DNA of 64,000 nt from Martelella mediterranea DSM 17316 (GTDB lineage: Bacteria; Pseudomonadota; Alphaproteobacteria; Rhizobiales; Rhizobiaceae): assembly GCF_002043005.1 (NCBI RefSeq), contig NZ_CP020330.1:2002001-2066000 (forward strand), read 5' to 3'. The notes beneath the pieces were generated by a model. The model searched no databases. It saw only the letters and a program-made list of their open reading frames with translations, and was not told where the DNA came from. Shown here one piece after another: positions 1-8,507 of the stretch. The position numbers and the translations under genes were made by a program. Numbering within the stretch: the stretch's first letter is position 1; each line of letters begins with the position of its first letter.

Positions 1-899
1 GCCGCCTTGACCTCTTCCATAAGCTCGGCCGATCCCTTCTCGACGGGCGGGAAGTCGAGATTGGCCATGACCTGTCGCACGCTTTCGGTGCGGCCGGCCT
101 CCAGCAGGGCTTTCTCGAGCGTGGCGACCACGTCTTCCGGCATGCCGGCCGGGCCGACCAGAACCAGCTTCGAGCCGTAGCTCGACATGTAGCCGTACTC
201 GTCCATCGTCTTGATGTCGGGGCTGGCGACCAGGCGGTCCTCACCGGTCGAGGCGATCGTCTTGATCTTGTCGGGGTATTTCTGGTGCGCGCCGCCGCTA
301 TAGGCGATGTCGAAATCGCCGCCGAGCAGACCGCTGATCATGCCCGCGCCGCCCTTGACCGGCACGAAGTTCAGCTCAAGGCCTTCCTGCTTTGCGACCA
401 GCTCCATCTGCACCTTCGAGGCCGGCGTGATCGTCGCGACCTTGGCGCCGGGGTTTTCCTTGGCGAAGGCGACGAATTCATCGAACGTGTCGTAGGGGCG
501 ATCCATCGGCGCGGCGAAGGCCGGCTGGTAGGCCGCGATCGAGCCGATCATGGTGAAGTCGTCGACTTCGTAGTCTGCGGCCGGGTTCCAGATCTGGTTG
601 GTGGCAACGGCGGTTGAAGGCGAGAGCATCAGCGTGTAGCCGTCCGGCTTCGCCATCTTCAGCTTCAGCGCCGCGACGCTGCTGGCCGCCCCCGGCACGT
701 TGACCACGATGATCTGCTGGCCGAGGGTCTCCTTCATCTCCTCGAACAGGACCCGGCCGATCGTATCGGTGCCGCCGCCGGCCTCATAGCCGATCAGCGC
801 GGTGATCGCTTTCGTCGGATAGTCTTCCGCCAATGCCGCGCCCGCGACGAGTGTCGCCGTGGCGACCGCGGCGGCGGCGAGTTTCTTCAGTATGGTCAT
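1..899 (-). CDS. tctC: Tripartite tricarboxylate transporter substrate-binding protein (TctC/Bug family), 3' end cut by window
   Basis: Periplasmic binding component of a TTT carrier, which captures a carboxylate and hands it to the TctAB membrane pair. About 299 codons are present. Family members run to about 320 residues, so roughly the last 20 lie outside the window. Residues 1-24 form a signal peptide ending in an ALA cleavage box. The mature part starts EDYPTKAITALIGYEAGGG, matching the family's N-terminal pattern of a glycine-rich loop followed by D and R. The ATG overlaps the tctA stop as ATGA, so the genes are translationally coupled. The order B-A-C differs from the textbook C-B-A order. 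The substrate cannot be read from sequence; citrate-like or aromatic acids are usual for Bug proteins. Confidence 0.88.
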   Translation of the reverse strand, partial: MTILKKLAAAAVATATLVAGAALAEDYPTKAITALIGYEAGGGTDTIGRVLFEEMKETLGQQIIVVNVPGAASSVAALKLKMAKPDGYTLMLSPSTAVATNQIWNPAADYEVDDFTMIGSIAAYQPAFAAPMDRPYDTFDEFVAFAKENPGAKVATITPASKVQMELVAKQEGLELNFVPVKGGAGMISGLLGGDFDIAYSGGAHQKYPDKIKTIASTGEDRLVASPDIKTMDEYGYMSSYGSKLVLVGPAGMPEDVVATLEKALLEAGRTESVRQVMANLDFPPVEKGSAELMEEVKA

Positions 900-2461
900 G
901 AGTTCCTCCCGGTTTCATTGAGTGCGGCGGTCCCTGCGGATATGGCGAGGGCCGCCCGAGTGCGGCGCCGGATTTCGGCCAGCGCCAGGATCGCGATGAG
1001 CGCGACTGTCAGGCCGATGAAAACGGCCGCGATTGGATGCTGCACAAGGTTGGTCACGTCCCGGTCGAGCAGCGGGATCGTCTGGCGCAGGGTCAGTTCC
1101 AGCGACGGTCCGATGACGAAGCCGATCAGGAAGGTGACAAAGGAAAAGTCGAGTTTCTTGGCCAGCACGCCGAACACGGCGAAGATCAGCATCACCCCGA
1201 TGCCGAACAGTCCGCCGCCCTGCATGAATGCTCCGATCATGCAGAAGAACAGGACGGCGGGTGCGATCACGCGCATCGGCGAGCGGATCACCCAGGCGAA
1301 GAATGATTGGCCGATGATGCCGATCGCCAACAGGGCGAAGCTTGCCACGATCATCGCCGCGTAGAGGGCCTGGACGATCTCTGCGTCCTCGACGAACATC
1401 AGCGGACCGGGCGTGATCCCGTGGATGACGAAGGCGGAAATCAGGATCGCCGCGATCACCGAGCCGGGGATGCCGAGCGCGAACAGCGGCACGAAGCTGG
1501 AGGGCACCACCGCATTATCCGCGCTTTCGGATGCGGCGACGCCTTCGATTGCGCCCTTACCGAAGCGTTCCGGGGTCTTCGACATGCGCGCCGTGGCACC
1601 GTAGGACATGAACGAGGCGACGCTGGCGCCGAGGCCCGGCAGGATGCCGACGAAAACGCCGATCCCGGTGCCGCGCAGGATCACGGGCAGGCAGCGGCGC
1701 CAGTCCTGACCGGTCACCCGGCTATCGTCCGGATCGGACGAGACGCGGATTTCGGCCACCTGGCGATCCAGCGCGCGGTGGTTGGCCATCTGCAGGATCA
1801 TTTCCGATACCGCCATCATGCCGATCGCCACGGGGATCAGCGACAGGCCGTCGAACAGTTCCAGCCGGCCGAAGGTGAAACGGGGCACGGCGGTTTCAAC
1901 CTCCATGCCCACCGTGGCGACCAGGAGGCCGAGCGTGCCAGAAATCAGGCCCTTGACCAGCGAATTACCGGCAAGCGCGCCGATGAAGGTCAGCGAGAAC
2001 AGCAGGATGGCGAATTGCTCGACCGGCCCGATCTCGAGCGCGAACTGGGCGAGCGGCGCGGCCAGCGCGATCAGGCAGAGGGTCGAGATCAGGTCGCCGA
2101 TCACCGAGGCGTAAAGCCCCATCTTCAGCGCCTTGCCGGCCTTGCCCTGCTGGGCCAGCGGGTAGCCGTCGAAGGCCGTGGCCGCCGAGGAGGGCTCGCC
2201 GGGCGTATTCATGAGGATGGCGGAGATCGCACTGCCGGCAGTCGAACCCTTGGCGATGCCGATCAAGAGGCCGATGGCGGCGACGGGTTCCAGATAGAAG
2301 GTCACCGGGATCAGCACGGCAGTGGCGGTGCCCTTGCCAAGGCCTGGGATTGCGCCGACGGCATATCCCACGGCCACGCCGATGAAGACGTAGAACAGCG
2401 TCCAGAAATTGGCGATCGACGCGAAGCCGGCCGCGAGCGGAGTGAAGAATGCATCGATCAT
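896..2461 (-). CDS. tctA: Tripartite tricarboxylate transporter large permease TctA
   Basis: Large membrane subunit of the TTT carrier, driving cation-coupled uptake of a carboxylate delivered by TctC. The 521-residue protein matches the family's usual size of about 500. It opens with MIDAFFTPLAAGF, then the diagnostic glycine-rich stretch GAIPGLGKGTATAVLIP near residue 40, with a second related GILPGLGASVASFMSYG near residue 270. The rest is a series of about a dozen hydrophobic segments. A longer reading frame begins at 2500, but the ATG at 2461 overlaps the tctB stop (ATGA) and gives the family-like N-terminus, so it is preferred. It sits between tctB and tctC in one minus-strand operon. 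Confidence 0.93.
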   Translation of the reverse strand: MIDAFFTPLAAGFASIANFWTLFYVFIGVAVGYAVGAIPGLGKGTATAVLIPVTFYLEPVAAIGLLIGIAKGSTAGSAISAILMNTPGEPSSAATAFDGYPLAQQGKAGKALKMGLYASVIGDLISTLCLIALAAPLAQFALEIGPVEQFAILLFSLTFIGALAGNSLVKGLISGTLGLLVATVGMEVETAVPRFTFGRLELFDGLSLIPVAIGMMAVSEMILQMANHRALDRQVAEIRVSSDPDDSRVTGQDWRRCLPVILRGTGIGVFVGILPGLGASVASFMSYGATARMSKTPERFGKGAIEGVAASESADNAVVPSSFVPLFALGIPGSVIAAILISAFVIHGITPGPLMFVEDAEIVQALYAAMIVASFALLAIGIIGQSFFAWVIRSPMRVIAPAVLFFCMIGAFMQGGGLFGIGVMLIFAVFGVLAKKLDFSFVTFLIGFVIGPSLELTLRQTIPLLDRDVTNLVQHPIAAVFIGLTVALIAILALAEIRRRTRAALAISAGTAALNETGRNS

Positions 2462-2907
2462 TGGAAGCTCGTCCCCAGTACGACGTAGAACAGCAGCCAC
2501 GCGCCGCCCATGAGACCGGCCGGCAGCAGGGTGAGCATGGCGATCCGCCGCTCGCCCAAGGCCAGCATCGGCAGGATGATGATCATCAGCCCGGGCAGCA
2601 GCGGTCCGGTGTAGACGAAGAGCAGCGTGGCGACGGAGAAGAGAACGACGACGCCGAGCGTGGCGATGACTTCACCCCGTGTGAAAATCGGTCCGCTGTC
2701 ATCGCGTAGCTGGCGCAGAGCCAGCAGTGACTGGCCGATCAGCACCAGGCTCAAGATCACCAGAATGGCCGCGCAGAGAAGCGGCATCATGCGCGGCGAT
2801 ATGATCGCCATCGGCGCCTCGGCGATTTGCCAGGGGATCAGGACAAGCCATAATAAAATACCGAATGCCAGAAGCACCAAGCCGGAAACCAGCTCTGCCT
2901 TTTTCAT
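2458..2907 (-). CDS. tctB: Tripartite tricarboxylate transporter small permease TctB
   Basis: Small membrane subunit of the TTT carrier. The 149-residue protein begins MKKAELVSGLVLLAFGILL and shows four hydrophobic segments with a polar cytoplasmic loop between segments two and three (LRQLRDDSGPIFTRGE), the usual TctB plan. It is the first gene of the operon. Its stop overlaps the tctA start. A GGGAGG-type ribosome site lies just upstream of the ATG at 2907. The 119-bp gap to the divergent LysR gene holds two dyads that probably control both directions. Confidence 0.85.
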   Translation of the reverse strand: MKKAELVSGLVLLAFGILLWLVLIPWQIAEAPMAIISPRMMPLLCAAILVILSLVLIGQSLLALRQLRDDSGPIFTRGEVIATLGVVVLFSVATLLFVYTGPLLPGLMIIILPMLALGERRIAMLTLLPAGLMGGAWLLFYVVLGTSFQ

Positions 2908-2973
2908 GTTTCCCTCCCGCGCCAGTCTGTTTTGGCGCTCTTTTGCCGCTACCTTTACGGGAGTTTTGGAGGC

Positions 2974-3021
2974 TTGAGTAACTCAAAGATTGACCACCGG
3001 GTATAAGGTTTTTATTATACC
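2974..3021. promoter_or_regulatory. Two operator-like dyads in the tct/lysR divergent promoter
   Basis: Two separate inverted repeats lie between the divergent genes. The first is TTGAGT-A-ACTCAA at 2974-2986, a perfect 6-bp dyad. The second is GGTATAA-N8-TTATACC at 3000-3021, a perfect 7-bp dyad that contains the T-N11-A type core of LysR boxes and ends 5 bp before the lysR ATG. The position fits autoregulation by the LysR protein and activation of tctB-A-C. No footprint is available; the assignment rests on symmetry and position. Confidence 0.6.
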
Positions 3022-3026
3022 ACCGC

Positions 3027-4025
3027 ATGAAACTCAAAAATCTGAACACCTTTATCGAGATCGCCCAGGCCGGATCGCTGTCGAAGGCGGCGGGCAGTCT
3101 GGGTATCGCGCAGCCGGCGCTGAGCCAGCTTGTCGCCAATCTCGAACATCAACTGGGGGCGACGCTGTTTCACCGCCGCACGACGGGCATGGAACTGACC
3201 CCGGCGGGCGAAATGTTCCTGAAATACGCCAAGAAAATCTCTTCGGACCTAGAACAGGCCAGGCTCGACGTGAAGCATGCCAGTCAGGTGCCGGCGGGCG
3301 AGGTGTCGGTGGTGATCGCCGCCGCCATCGCCAACCTGCTGGCGCCGGAACTGATGATGCGCGCGGAGGCGCTGTTTCCCGATGTGAAGATCACGGTGCG
3401 CCGCGCGATGAGCTATCCGGCCGCACAACTGATCCGGGAAGGGCAGGTCGATGTCGGCATCGTGCCGGGGGCGAAATCCATGTCCAACGTCAAGGCGGAA
3501 CTCGCCTATATCGACGAGATGATCTTTGCCGGCGGCATCGGCACGCCGCTCGATCAGCCGGGGCCGATCTCGTTTGCCGAGGCCTGCCGCGCGCCGCTGG
3601 TGCTGCCCTCCCAGGGCCATCTCACCCACAGGACCATCGACCAGGTCGCCTTCGATCGCGGCCTGCATCTGAACCTGCGCACCCGGCAGGACAGTTCCTC
3701 GCTGCTGCGCAAGCTGCTTGCCTGCGGCTATGCCTATACCATCATGCCGCGGGCGGGCATGCTGGAGGGCGTGCGCGAGGGCAAGCTCTTCATCCGCCAG
3801 ATCCCCGACCTGCCGCTCACCAGGCAGATGTTCGTCATCACCAGCACGGACCGCCCGAACTCCGCTGCAGTGCGCGCGGTGCGTACGCTGCTGTGGCAAC
3901 AGCTCGAACGGCTGAGCGCGGAGGGAATAGTGCCCAGCCTCGTGCCGCGGGAACCCTCGCCAAACGACTATCCGATTCCGGCGCCCGTAACGGAGGACGC
4001 GTCTGTCCGGGCCAGGACCATCTGA
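3027..4025 (+). CDS. LysR-family transcriptional regulator, probable regulator of the tct operon
   Basis: DNA-binding regulator of 332 residues. The winged helix-turn-helix is at residues 1-60 (LNTFIEIAQAGSLSKAAGSL, then AQPALSQLVANLEHQLGATL), followed by a linker helix and a two-lobed effector domain of about 200 residues starting near residue 92. The C-terminal 30 residues are low-complexity and charged. The gene is divergent from tctB-A-C, the classic arrangement for a LysR regulator of a transporter, so its effector is probably the transported acid or a metabolite of it. Residues 85-110 (AGEVSVVIAAAIANLLAPEL) look like the nitrogen-assimilation/Cbl-type effector entry, but specificity cannot be assigned. 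Confidence 0.9.
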   Translation: MKLKNLNTFIEIAQAGSLSKAAGSLGIAQPALSQLVANLEHQLGATLFHRRTTGMELTPAGEMFLKYAKKISSDLEQARLDVKHASQVPAGEVSVVIAAAIANLLAPELMMRAEALFPDVKITVRRAMSYPAAQLIREGQVDVGIVPGAKSMSNVKAELAYIDEMIFAGGIGTPLDQPGPISFAEACRAPLVLPSQGHLTHRTIDQVAFDRGLHLNLRTRQDSSSLLRKLLACGYAYTIMPRAGMLEGVREGKLFIRQIPDLPLTRQMFVITSTDRPNSAAVRAVRTLLWQQLERLSAEGIVPSLVPREPSPNDYPIPAPVTEDASVRARTI

Positions 4026-4096
4026 GGGCGTCGGCCAAAGGCGTAGCTTGCACGGAACCTATATCGGGATCGCGGCGGCGAGAGCCGTTGATAACA

Positions 4097-5752
4097 TCAT
4101 CCCGCGTTCTGCAGCGAGATCACCCGGCTTTCGGAGAGTTCGCCGGCCTCAGACAGGATCGGGTAGGAGACAGCGGCGATATGGGCGTTAATGCGCTTCA
4201 GGTCGCGCAGGATGTCGAGATGGAGCGTGGATGAGCCGAGCGTTTCCGGCTTTCCGTCCTGCAGGCGCTCGATATGTTTCTTCTGCGAGCGTTCCTCGAT
4301 CTGGCGGACATGCACCTTTTCGGCGGTCAGGCGGCGGGCGAGATTCACGTCGCGGCTGAGAAACACCGATTGCGCCAGTTCGAGGTTCAGCAGCGTCTTG
4401 CGGTAGAGCTCGCCGATCTCCTCCTCGCCTGCGGTGGAGAACTTCACCTGCCGGTCGGCCTTCTTGCGCGCCATTTCGGAAAGGTCGCGATCGATGATAT
4501 CGCCGATATGTTCGAGATTGATGGCGTAGGACAGGATTTCGCGCATGCGGGCATTTTCGTCCTTGCTGAGCTCGGTGCGGCCGAGGCGGGCGAAATAGAG
4601 CTTCAGATCGGTCAGCGCTGCGTCGACGCGGTCGTCGAGCTTGGAGATGTCGCGCCCGGCATCAGGGTCGTCAACCAGCAGAGCGCGCAGGTTCAGTTCC
4701 ATCATCAGCGCCACCTTGTCGCCGATGCGCAGCACTTCGCGTGCCGCGCCGCCGAGGGCGAGAGCCGGGGTTTCAAGCGCCGCGTCGTCCAGATAGGAGG
4801 TCTCGCCGCGCTCCGTGGCGGGGTCGGGCCACAGCAGCCGGCAGAGGCGGTCGAGCGGGCCGAGCAGCGGCAGGAACAGCGCGAGCAGGATGGCGTTGAA
4901 GGCCAGATGCGCGGCGATGGCGAGCCGGGCGTCCGGCGGCATCAGGTTGGCGAGATATGGTCCGGCAATGCCGGCTGTCGCCAGCACCAGCAGCGCGCCG
5001 ATGCCGCGCACCGCCAGATTGCCGCGCACGAGCCTCCGCGCCTTGGGGCCATCGCCGGCAACAGCCAGGCAGGGCGGCACCGCGCCGCCGAGATTGGCGC
5101 CGGCCACCAGCACCAGCACCAGCGCGGGCGTGACCGCGCCGCTCTGGGCGAGCATCGAGATGAACAGCACGACGGCGAGGCTGGAGGATGAGGCGAAGGC
5201 GAGCACGGCGGCAAGCAACAGGCCGAAGATCAGCCCCTGATCGAGCGCGGACAGGATCGCGCCGGTCACCTCCGCCTCGCGCAGCGGTTCCGTCGCGGCG
5301 CCGAGCAGTTCCAGCGCCAGCAGCATCAGACCCAGGCCGATCAGCGCCTTGCCGATGCCGCGCCCGCGCGCCAGCCGGCTGCGGCCATGGGTCACGACGC
5401 CGCACAGAATGAGCGCCGGAGCCAGCCAGTGCAGATCGCGCACCAGGATCGCGGCGGTGAGCGCGGTGCCGAGATTAGCGCCCAGAAGCACCGCCTGCGC
5501 CATGCGGGGCGCAATGATGTTGCGTGACACGAATGATCCGGCAATCACCGCGGTCGCGGTCGAGGATTGCACGGCGATGGTGACGAGCATGCCGGAGATC
5601 GCCGCGAAAACCCTGTTGCCGGTGCCCTTCGCAATGCCCTGCCGGAGCGAGGCGCCGAAGCCCGACAATATCCCCGACTTGATCATGCGCAGCGCCCAGA
5701 GAACCAGCGCGCCCGCGCCGAGAAGATCGATGAGAAGGATGGTCGAGTTCAT
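4097..5752 (-). CDS. Na+/phosphate cotransporter family protein with C-terminal PhoU-like domain (YjbB/NptA type)
   Basis: Inner-membrane phosphate transporter of 551 residues. The N-terminal ~320 residues hold two repeated Na/Pi-cotransporter halves with the family's serine-rich motifs: VQSSTATAV near residue 60 and ASSSSLAVVLF near residue 190. The last ~220 residues are a helical, charged PhoU-like domain. E. coli YjbB has the same two-part plan and is reported to mediate phosphate efflux under excess organic phosphate. Here the gene lies next to a large operon rich in phosphatases, which makes a role in disposing of released phosphate plausible, though that is an inference. It is divergent from the LacI gene at 5872. 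Confidence 0.85.
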   Translation of the reverse strand: MNSTILLIDLLGAGALVLWALRMIKSGILSGFGASLRQGIAKGTGNRVFAAISGMLVTIAVQSSTATAVIAGSFVSRNIIAPRMAQAVLLGANLGTALTAAILVRDLHWLAPALILCGVVTHGRSRLARGRGIGKALIGLGLMLLALELLGAATEPLREAEVTGAILSALDQGLIFGLLLAAVLAFASSSSLAVVLFISMLAQSGAVTPALVLVLVAGANLGGAVPPCLAVAGDGPKARRLVRGNLAVRGIGALLVLATAGIAGPYLANLMPPDARLAIAAHLAFNAILLALFLPLLGPLDRLCRLLWPDPATERGETSYLDDAALETPALALGGAAREVLRIGDKVALMMELNLRALLVDDPDAGRDISKLDDRVDAALTDLKLYFARLGRTELSKDENARMREILSYAINLEHIGDIIDRDLSEMARKKADRQVKFSTAGEEEIGELYRKTLLNLELAQSVFLSRDVNLARRLTAEKVHVRQIEERSQKKHIERLQDGKPETLGSSTLHLDILRDLKRINAHIAAVSYPILSEAGELSESRVISLQNAG

Positions 5753-5871
5753 GCCGCGCCTCCGCGTCGTGTCGCGGGCGGTGTGCCGCTGTCAGCTTTT
5801 GCTTGAGCGGCGCGGGGCAAGGCATTACGGTGATGAATGAACATGAGTGCAGATATTTTCAAAGGTTGTGC

Positions 5872-6891
5872 ATGACCGGATCGACGACGCCGCGCGCCGA
5901 CAGGGTTTCCTACGTCAGCGCCAACGAGGTGGCGGAACGCGCCGGGGTCTCCCGCTCGGCCGTGTCGCGCACCTTTTCCGGCGCCGGCAGCGTGGCCCCG
6001 GCCACGCGGCGCAAGGTGCTGAAAGCGGCAGAGGAACTGGGCTATCATGCTAATCTCCTTGCGCGTGGTCTGGTCGGCGAGCCCTCCCGGATCGTGTGCC
6101 TGATCGCGGCCGATGTCGGTCAGCCTTATCATAGTGCGATGATCGACAAGGTCACCCGCCAGCTTCAGCTTCACGGCAAAGTGGCGATGATGATCAATAC
6201 CGCCGGCGACGATGATAGCGTCAGCCAGGCGCTGAGGCAAAGTTTGCACTTCCGTGCAGAGGCTTCGGTCGTGCTCAGCGGCTCGCCGCCAGCGAAACTG
6301 GTACAGAGCTGTCTTTCGAACGGCCAGCGCGTGGTGCTGGTCAACCGCGACGACGATGCCGAGGGCGCCGAGCGCATCCGCATCGACAACGCCACGGCGT
6401 GTCGCGAGGCCCTGGCGCTGCTCAGGCGGGCGGGCTGCAAGCGTCTGGCCTGCGTGTCCTCGCAGGCGCGCACCTCGTCCATGACCACGCGCGAAAGCGC
6501 TTTCGCCGCCGCCGCCGCCGAGATCGGCGTCGAGATCGATGTCGTCCGGGTCGGTCCCACCAGCTATGACACCGGGCAGGAGGCCGCGCGCGTGCTGCTC
6601 GGGCGGTCGAACCCGCCCGACGGCGTGTTCTGCGTGACCGATCTTCTGGCCTTCGGCTTCATCGATGCCGCCCGCACCATATTCGGCGTCGAAATCCCGC
6701 GCGATCTTTGCGTGATCGGCTTTGACGATGTGCCGCAGGCGCGCTGGTCGGGCTATGAACTCACCACGTTCCGCCAGCCCATGGACGAGATGGTGGCGCG
6801 CATTGCCGAGATCCTGACGTCTGATACCAGCGGTAGCGATTCCGCTTTCGAGGCCCTGCCGGTTTGGCGCAAGACCGTGCGAATGGGATAG
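5872..6891 (+). CDS. LacI-family transcriptional regulator
   Basis: Repressor-type regulator of 339 residues from the chosen ATG at 5872, which has an AAGG ribosome site seven bases upstream. In-frame starts at 5803 and 5833 lack one. The helix-turn-helix lies at residues 15-40 (VSANEVAERAGVSRSAVSRTF), with the hinge around residues 50-60 and a periplasmic-binding-like effector domain to the end (CVIGFDDVPQARWSGYELTT near residue 280). It is divergent from the Na/Pi transporter and convergent with the phosphatase operon, so either may be its target. The effector is unknown; a sugar or sugar phosphate would be typical. Confidence 0.88.
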   Translation: MTGSTTPRADRVSYVSANEVAERAGVSRSAVSRTFSGAGSVAPATRRKVLKAAEELGYHANLLARGLVGEPSRIVCLIAADVGQPYHSAMIDKVTRQLQLHGKVAMMINTAGDDDSVSQALRQSLHFRAEASVVLSGSPPAKLVQSCLSNGQRVVLVNRDDDAEGAERIRIDNATACREALALLRRAGCKRLACVSSQARTSSMTTRESAFAAAAAEIGVEIDVVRVGPTSYDTGQEAARVLLGRSNPPDGVFCVTDLLAFGFIDAARTIFGVEIPRDLCVIGFDDVPQARWSGYELTTFRQPMDEMVARIAEILTSDTSGSDSAFEALPVWRKTVRMG

Positions 6892-6929
6892 AGCGAGGGC
6901 GCCGTTAACGCATAGGCGTAGTCGCTCTA
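6889..6929. terminator. Bidirectional hairpin between convergent LacI and metallophosphoesterase genes
   Basis: The arms TAGAGCGA (6889-6896) and TCGCTCTA (6922-6929) are perfectly complementary. An inner CGCC (6900-6903) pairs with GGCG (6915-6918). The outer arms contain the stop codons of both convergent genes. No U-tract follows on either side, so it may act as an mRNA-end stabiliser or a Rho-assisted terminator. Confidence 0.5.
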
Positions 6930-8507
6930 GCACGGCACGAAGGCCTCCCTCAGCCGATCGAGCGCCGTCCTTTTCGCGTCATTTCCGGTCAGAAGTAGGC
7001 CGAGCGTGCGCAGAAAAACGGCGAGGATCGCGGCGTCGGAGCCTTCCGGAAAATCCATCCCGGCGCAGCTTCGCGCAAGTTCAGCATAAAGCGCGCGGCG
7101 CTCTTTCGAGATGCCGGCCGCAGCACCCCCGCCGGCCTCGCGCAGGCGGTACCAGTCGACGAGGATATCGGCGACGGCAATGGCGGGAAGCCCGGCTTGC
7201 GGAAGCGACAGAAGGTCGGCGATCTCGGGCAGGCGCGCGGATCGGGCCATGGCCTGCATCTGCGGCGGCCAGTCCTCCGGCAGGCGGCGTTCAAGAACGA
7301 TTGCGCGGAAGTGGCGGTCCAGAAACTCGCGGTAATCCGCGACGGACAGGATCGAACCATCCTGGTCTGTCCGATCCGCCTCGGCGACATAGCGGGCGAA
7401 CCACGCGTCGAAACCGGGGGCGTCGGAAACAGCGCGGTCCGATATGTCCATGCCCCCGGAGCCGATCTCGAGGCACTTCCAGCCGGGCGGATAGGCGACG
7501 GTCGAGGGAACGGAGACGTTGACAAGCCCGGCTTCGGCGGCGGTGGCATCCACATGCCAGTGGCCGCTGAAATGGAGCGGAAGGCCGGTGGCCGCTATGG
7601 CGGCGGCTACATCGGGCGTCGGCATCCGGCGCGCGCCGGCGCGCGAGCCGGGCAGGGTCTCGAGCGCCGCCGTCAGCCCACGAAAGATATCCGCGACGGG
7701 GTAGTGCGAAAAGGCGACGAGCCGTTTGTTTTCGGCTCTGGCCCGGCGGGCGACATCGCGCATCCAGTGGAGCAGATAGGGCTTGTGCCGCACCGTAGCG
7801 TTCCAGCCGTCCTTGCTGCAGTCGTCATGGCCGCCGTCCGTATTCGGCAGATAGACGTTGGCGTCGATGGAAAGTAGCCACAGCCCCTCGACCGGCTCGA
7901 CCAGATAGGACATGTCGCTGATGAGGGCGCTCTCGCCGCCTTCAACGGCGGTCCGCGCCCTGCGATCCGCCATATCGGGCGATGTGCCGAAGGGCGTTTC
8001 CCAGTAGAGGTCTGACGGCTGGGGGCGATAGCCGAACTGGCCGGCATAGGGCAGGGTCTCGTCGTAACCGACCATGCGCATGCCGGGACAGGGACGCGCT
8101 TCCTTTCCGGGCGCAGCCCCTGGGGCAGCGTACACATCGACATTTCCGACCGGATCCACGAAATTCTTCGCCAGCGGCTTGCCGGTCATCGACCACTGGT
8201 CGTGGTTGCCGGGCGTGGCGAAGAAGCGGATGCCGTGAAGCCGGCTGTAGTCTGCCAGAAGGTCCGAGACGGCCTGCCAGTTCGCGGGCTGGCCGTCATC
8301 CGTCAGATCGCCGGCGATGATGCAGAGCCTGATTCCCTCGGCGACGACGGCATCGAGCGCCGCGCGAAACGCCGCCTCGCTTTCGTTGAAGATGCGCGTG
8401 GAATGCAGGCTGTCGGCCAGCGAGCGCACGAACGGCGCCTCGGCGGCGGCGCTGCCGAAGCGGACGTCATGCAGATGCGGATCGGCGAGGACGGCGATGC
8501 GGATCAT
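6927..8507 (-). CDS. Calcineurin-like metallophosphoesterase, last gene of the organophosphate operon
   Basis: Two-metal phosphoesterase of 526 residues. All five metallophosphoesterase blocks are visible: ADPHLHD (residues 8-14), AGDLTDDG (65-72), PGNHDQW (about 100-106), FSHYPV, and SGHWHVDAT. The ~180 C-terminal residues lie beyond the catalytic fold and are mostly helical. There is no signal peptide, so it should act in the cytoplasm. Its start overlaps the stop of the CX5R phosphatase (ATGA). Class III phosphodiesterases such as GpdQ share the motifs but are shorter. In this operon it could split an imported phosphodiester into a monoester for the two IMPase-family proteins. Monoesterase activity is equally possible. 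Confidence 0.88.
   Translation of the reverse strand: MIRIAVLADPHLHDVRFGSAAAEAPFVRSLADSLHSTRIFNESEAAFRAALDAVVAEGIRLCIIAGDLTDDGQPANWQAVSDLLADYSRLHGIRFFATPGNHDQWSMTGKPLAKNFVDPVGNVDVYAAPGAAPGKEARPCPGMRMVGYDETLPYAGQFGYRPQPSDLYWETPFGTSPDMADRRARTAVEGGESALISDMSYLVEPVEGLWLLSIDANVYLPNTDGGHDDCSKDGWNATVRHKPYLLHWMRDVARRARAENKRLVAFSHYPVADIFRGLTAALETLPGSRAGARRMPTPDVAAAIAATGLPLHFSGHWHVDATAAEAGLVNVSVPSTVAYPPGWKCLEIGSGGMDISDRAVSDAPGFDAWFARYVAEADRTDQDGSILSVADYREFLDRHFRAIVLERRLPEDWPPQMQAMARSARLPEIADLLSLPQAGLPAIAVADILVDWYRLREAGGGAAAGISKERRALYAELARSCAGMDFPEGSDAAILAVFLRTLGLLLTGNDAKRTALDRLREAFVPC

Noticed and set aside
2990..4234. Plus-strand frame of 414 codons overlapping the LysR gene
   Set aside because: It is another reading frame of the LysR gene, which has the helix-turn-helix and correct length.
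6889..6929. Possible insertion-sequence or transposon end
   Set aside because: The dyad is confined to one site, has no transposase nearby and no target duplication; a transcript-end hairpin is simpler.
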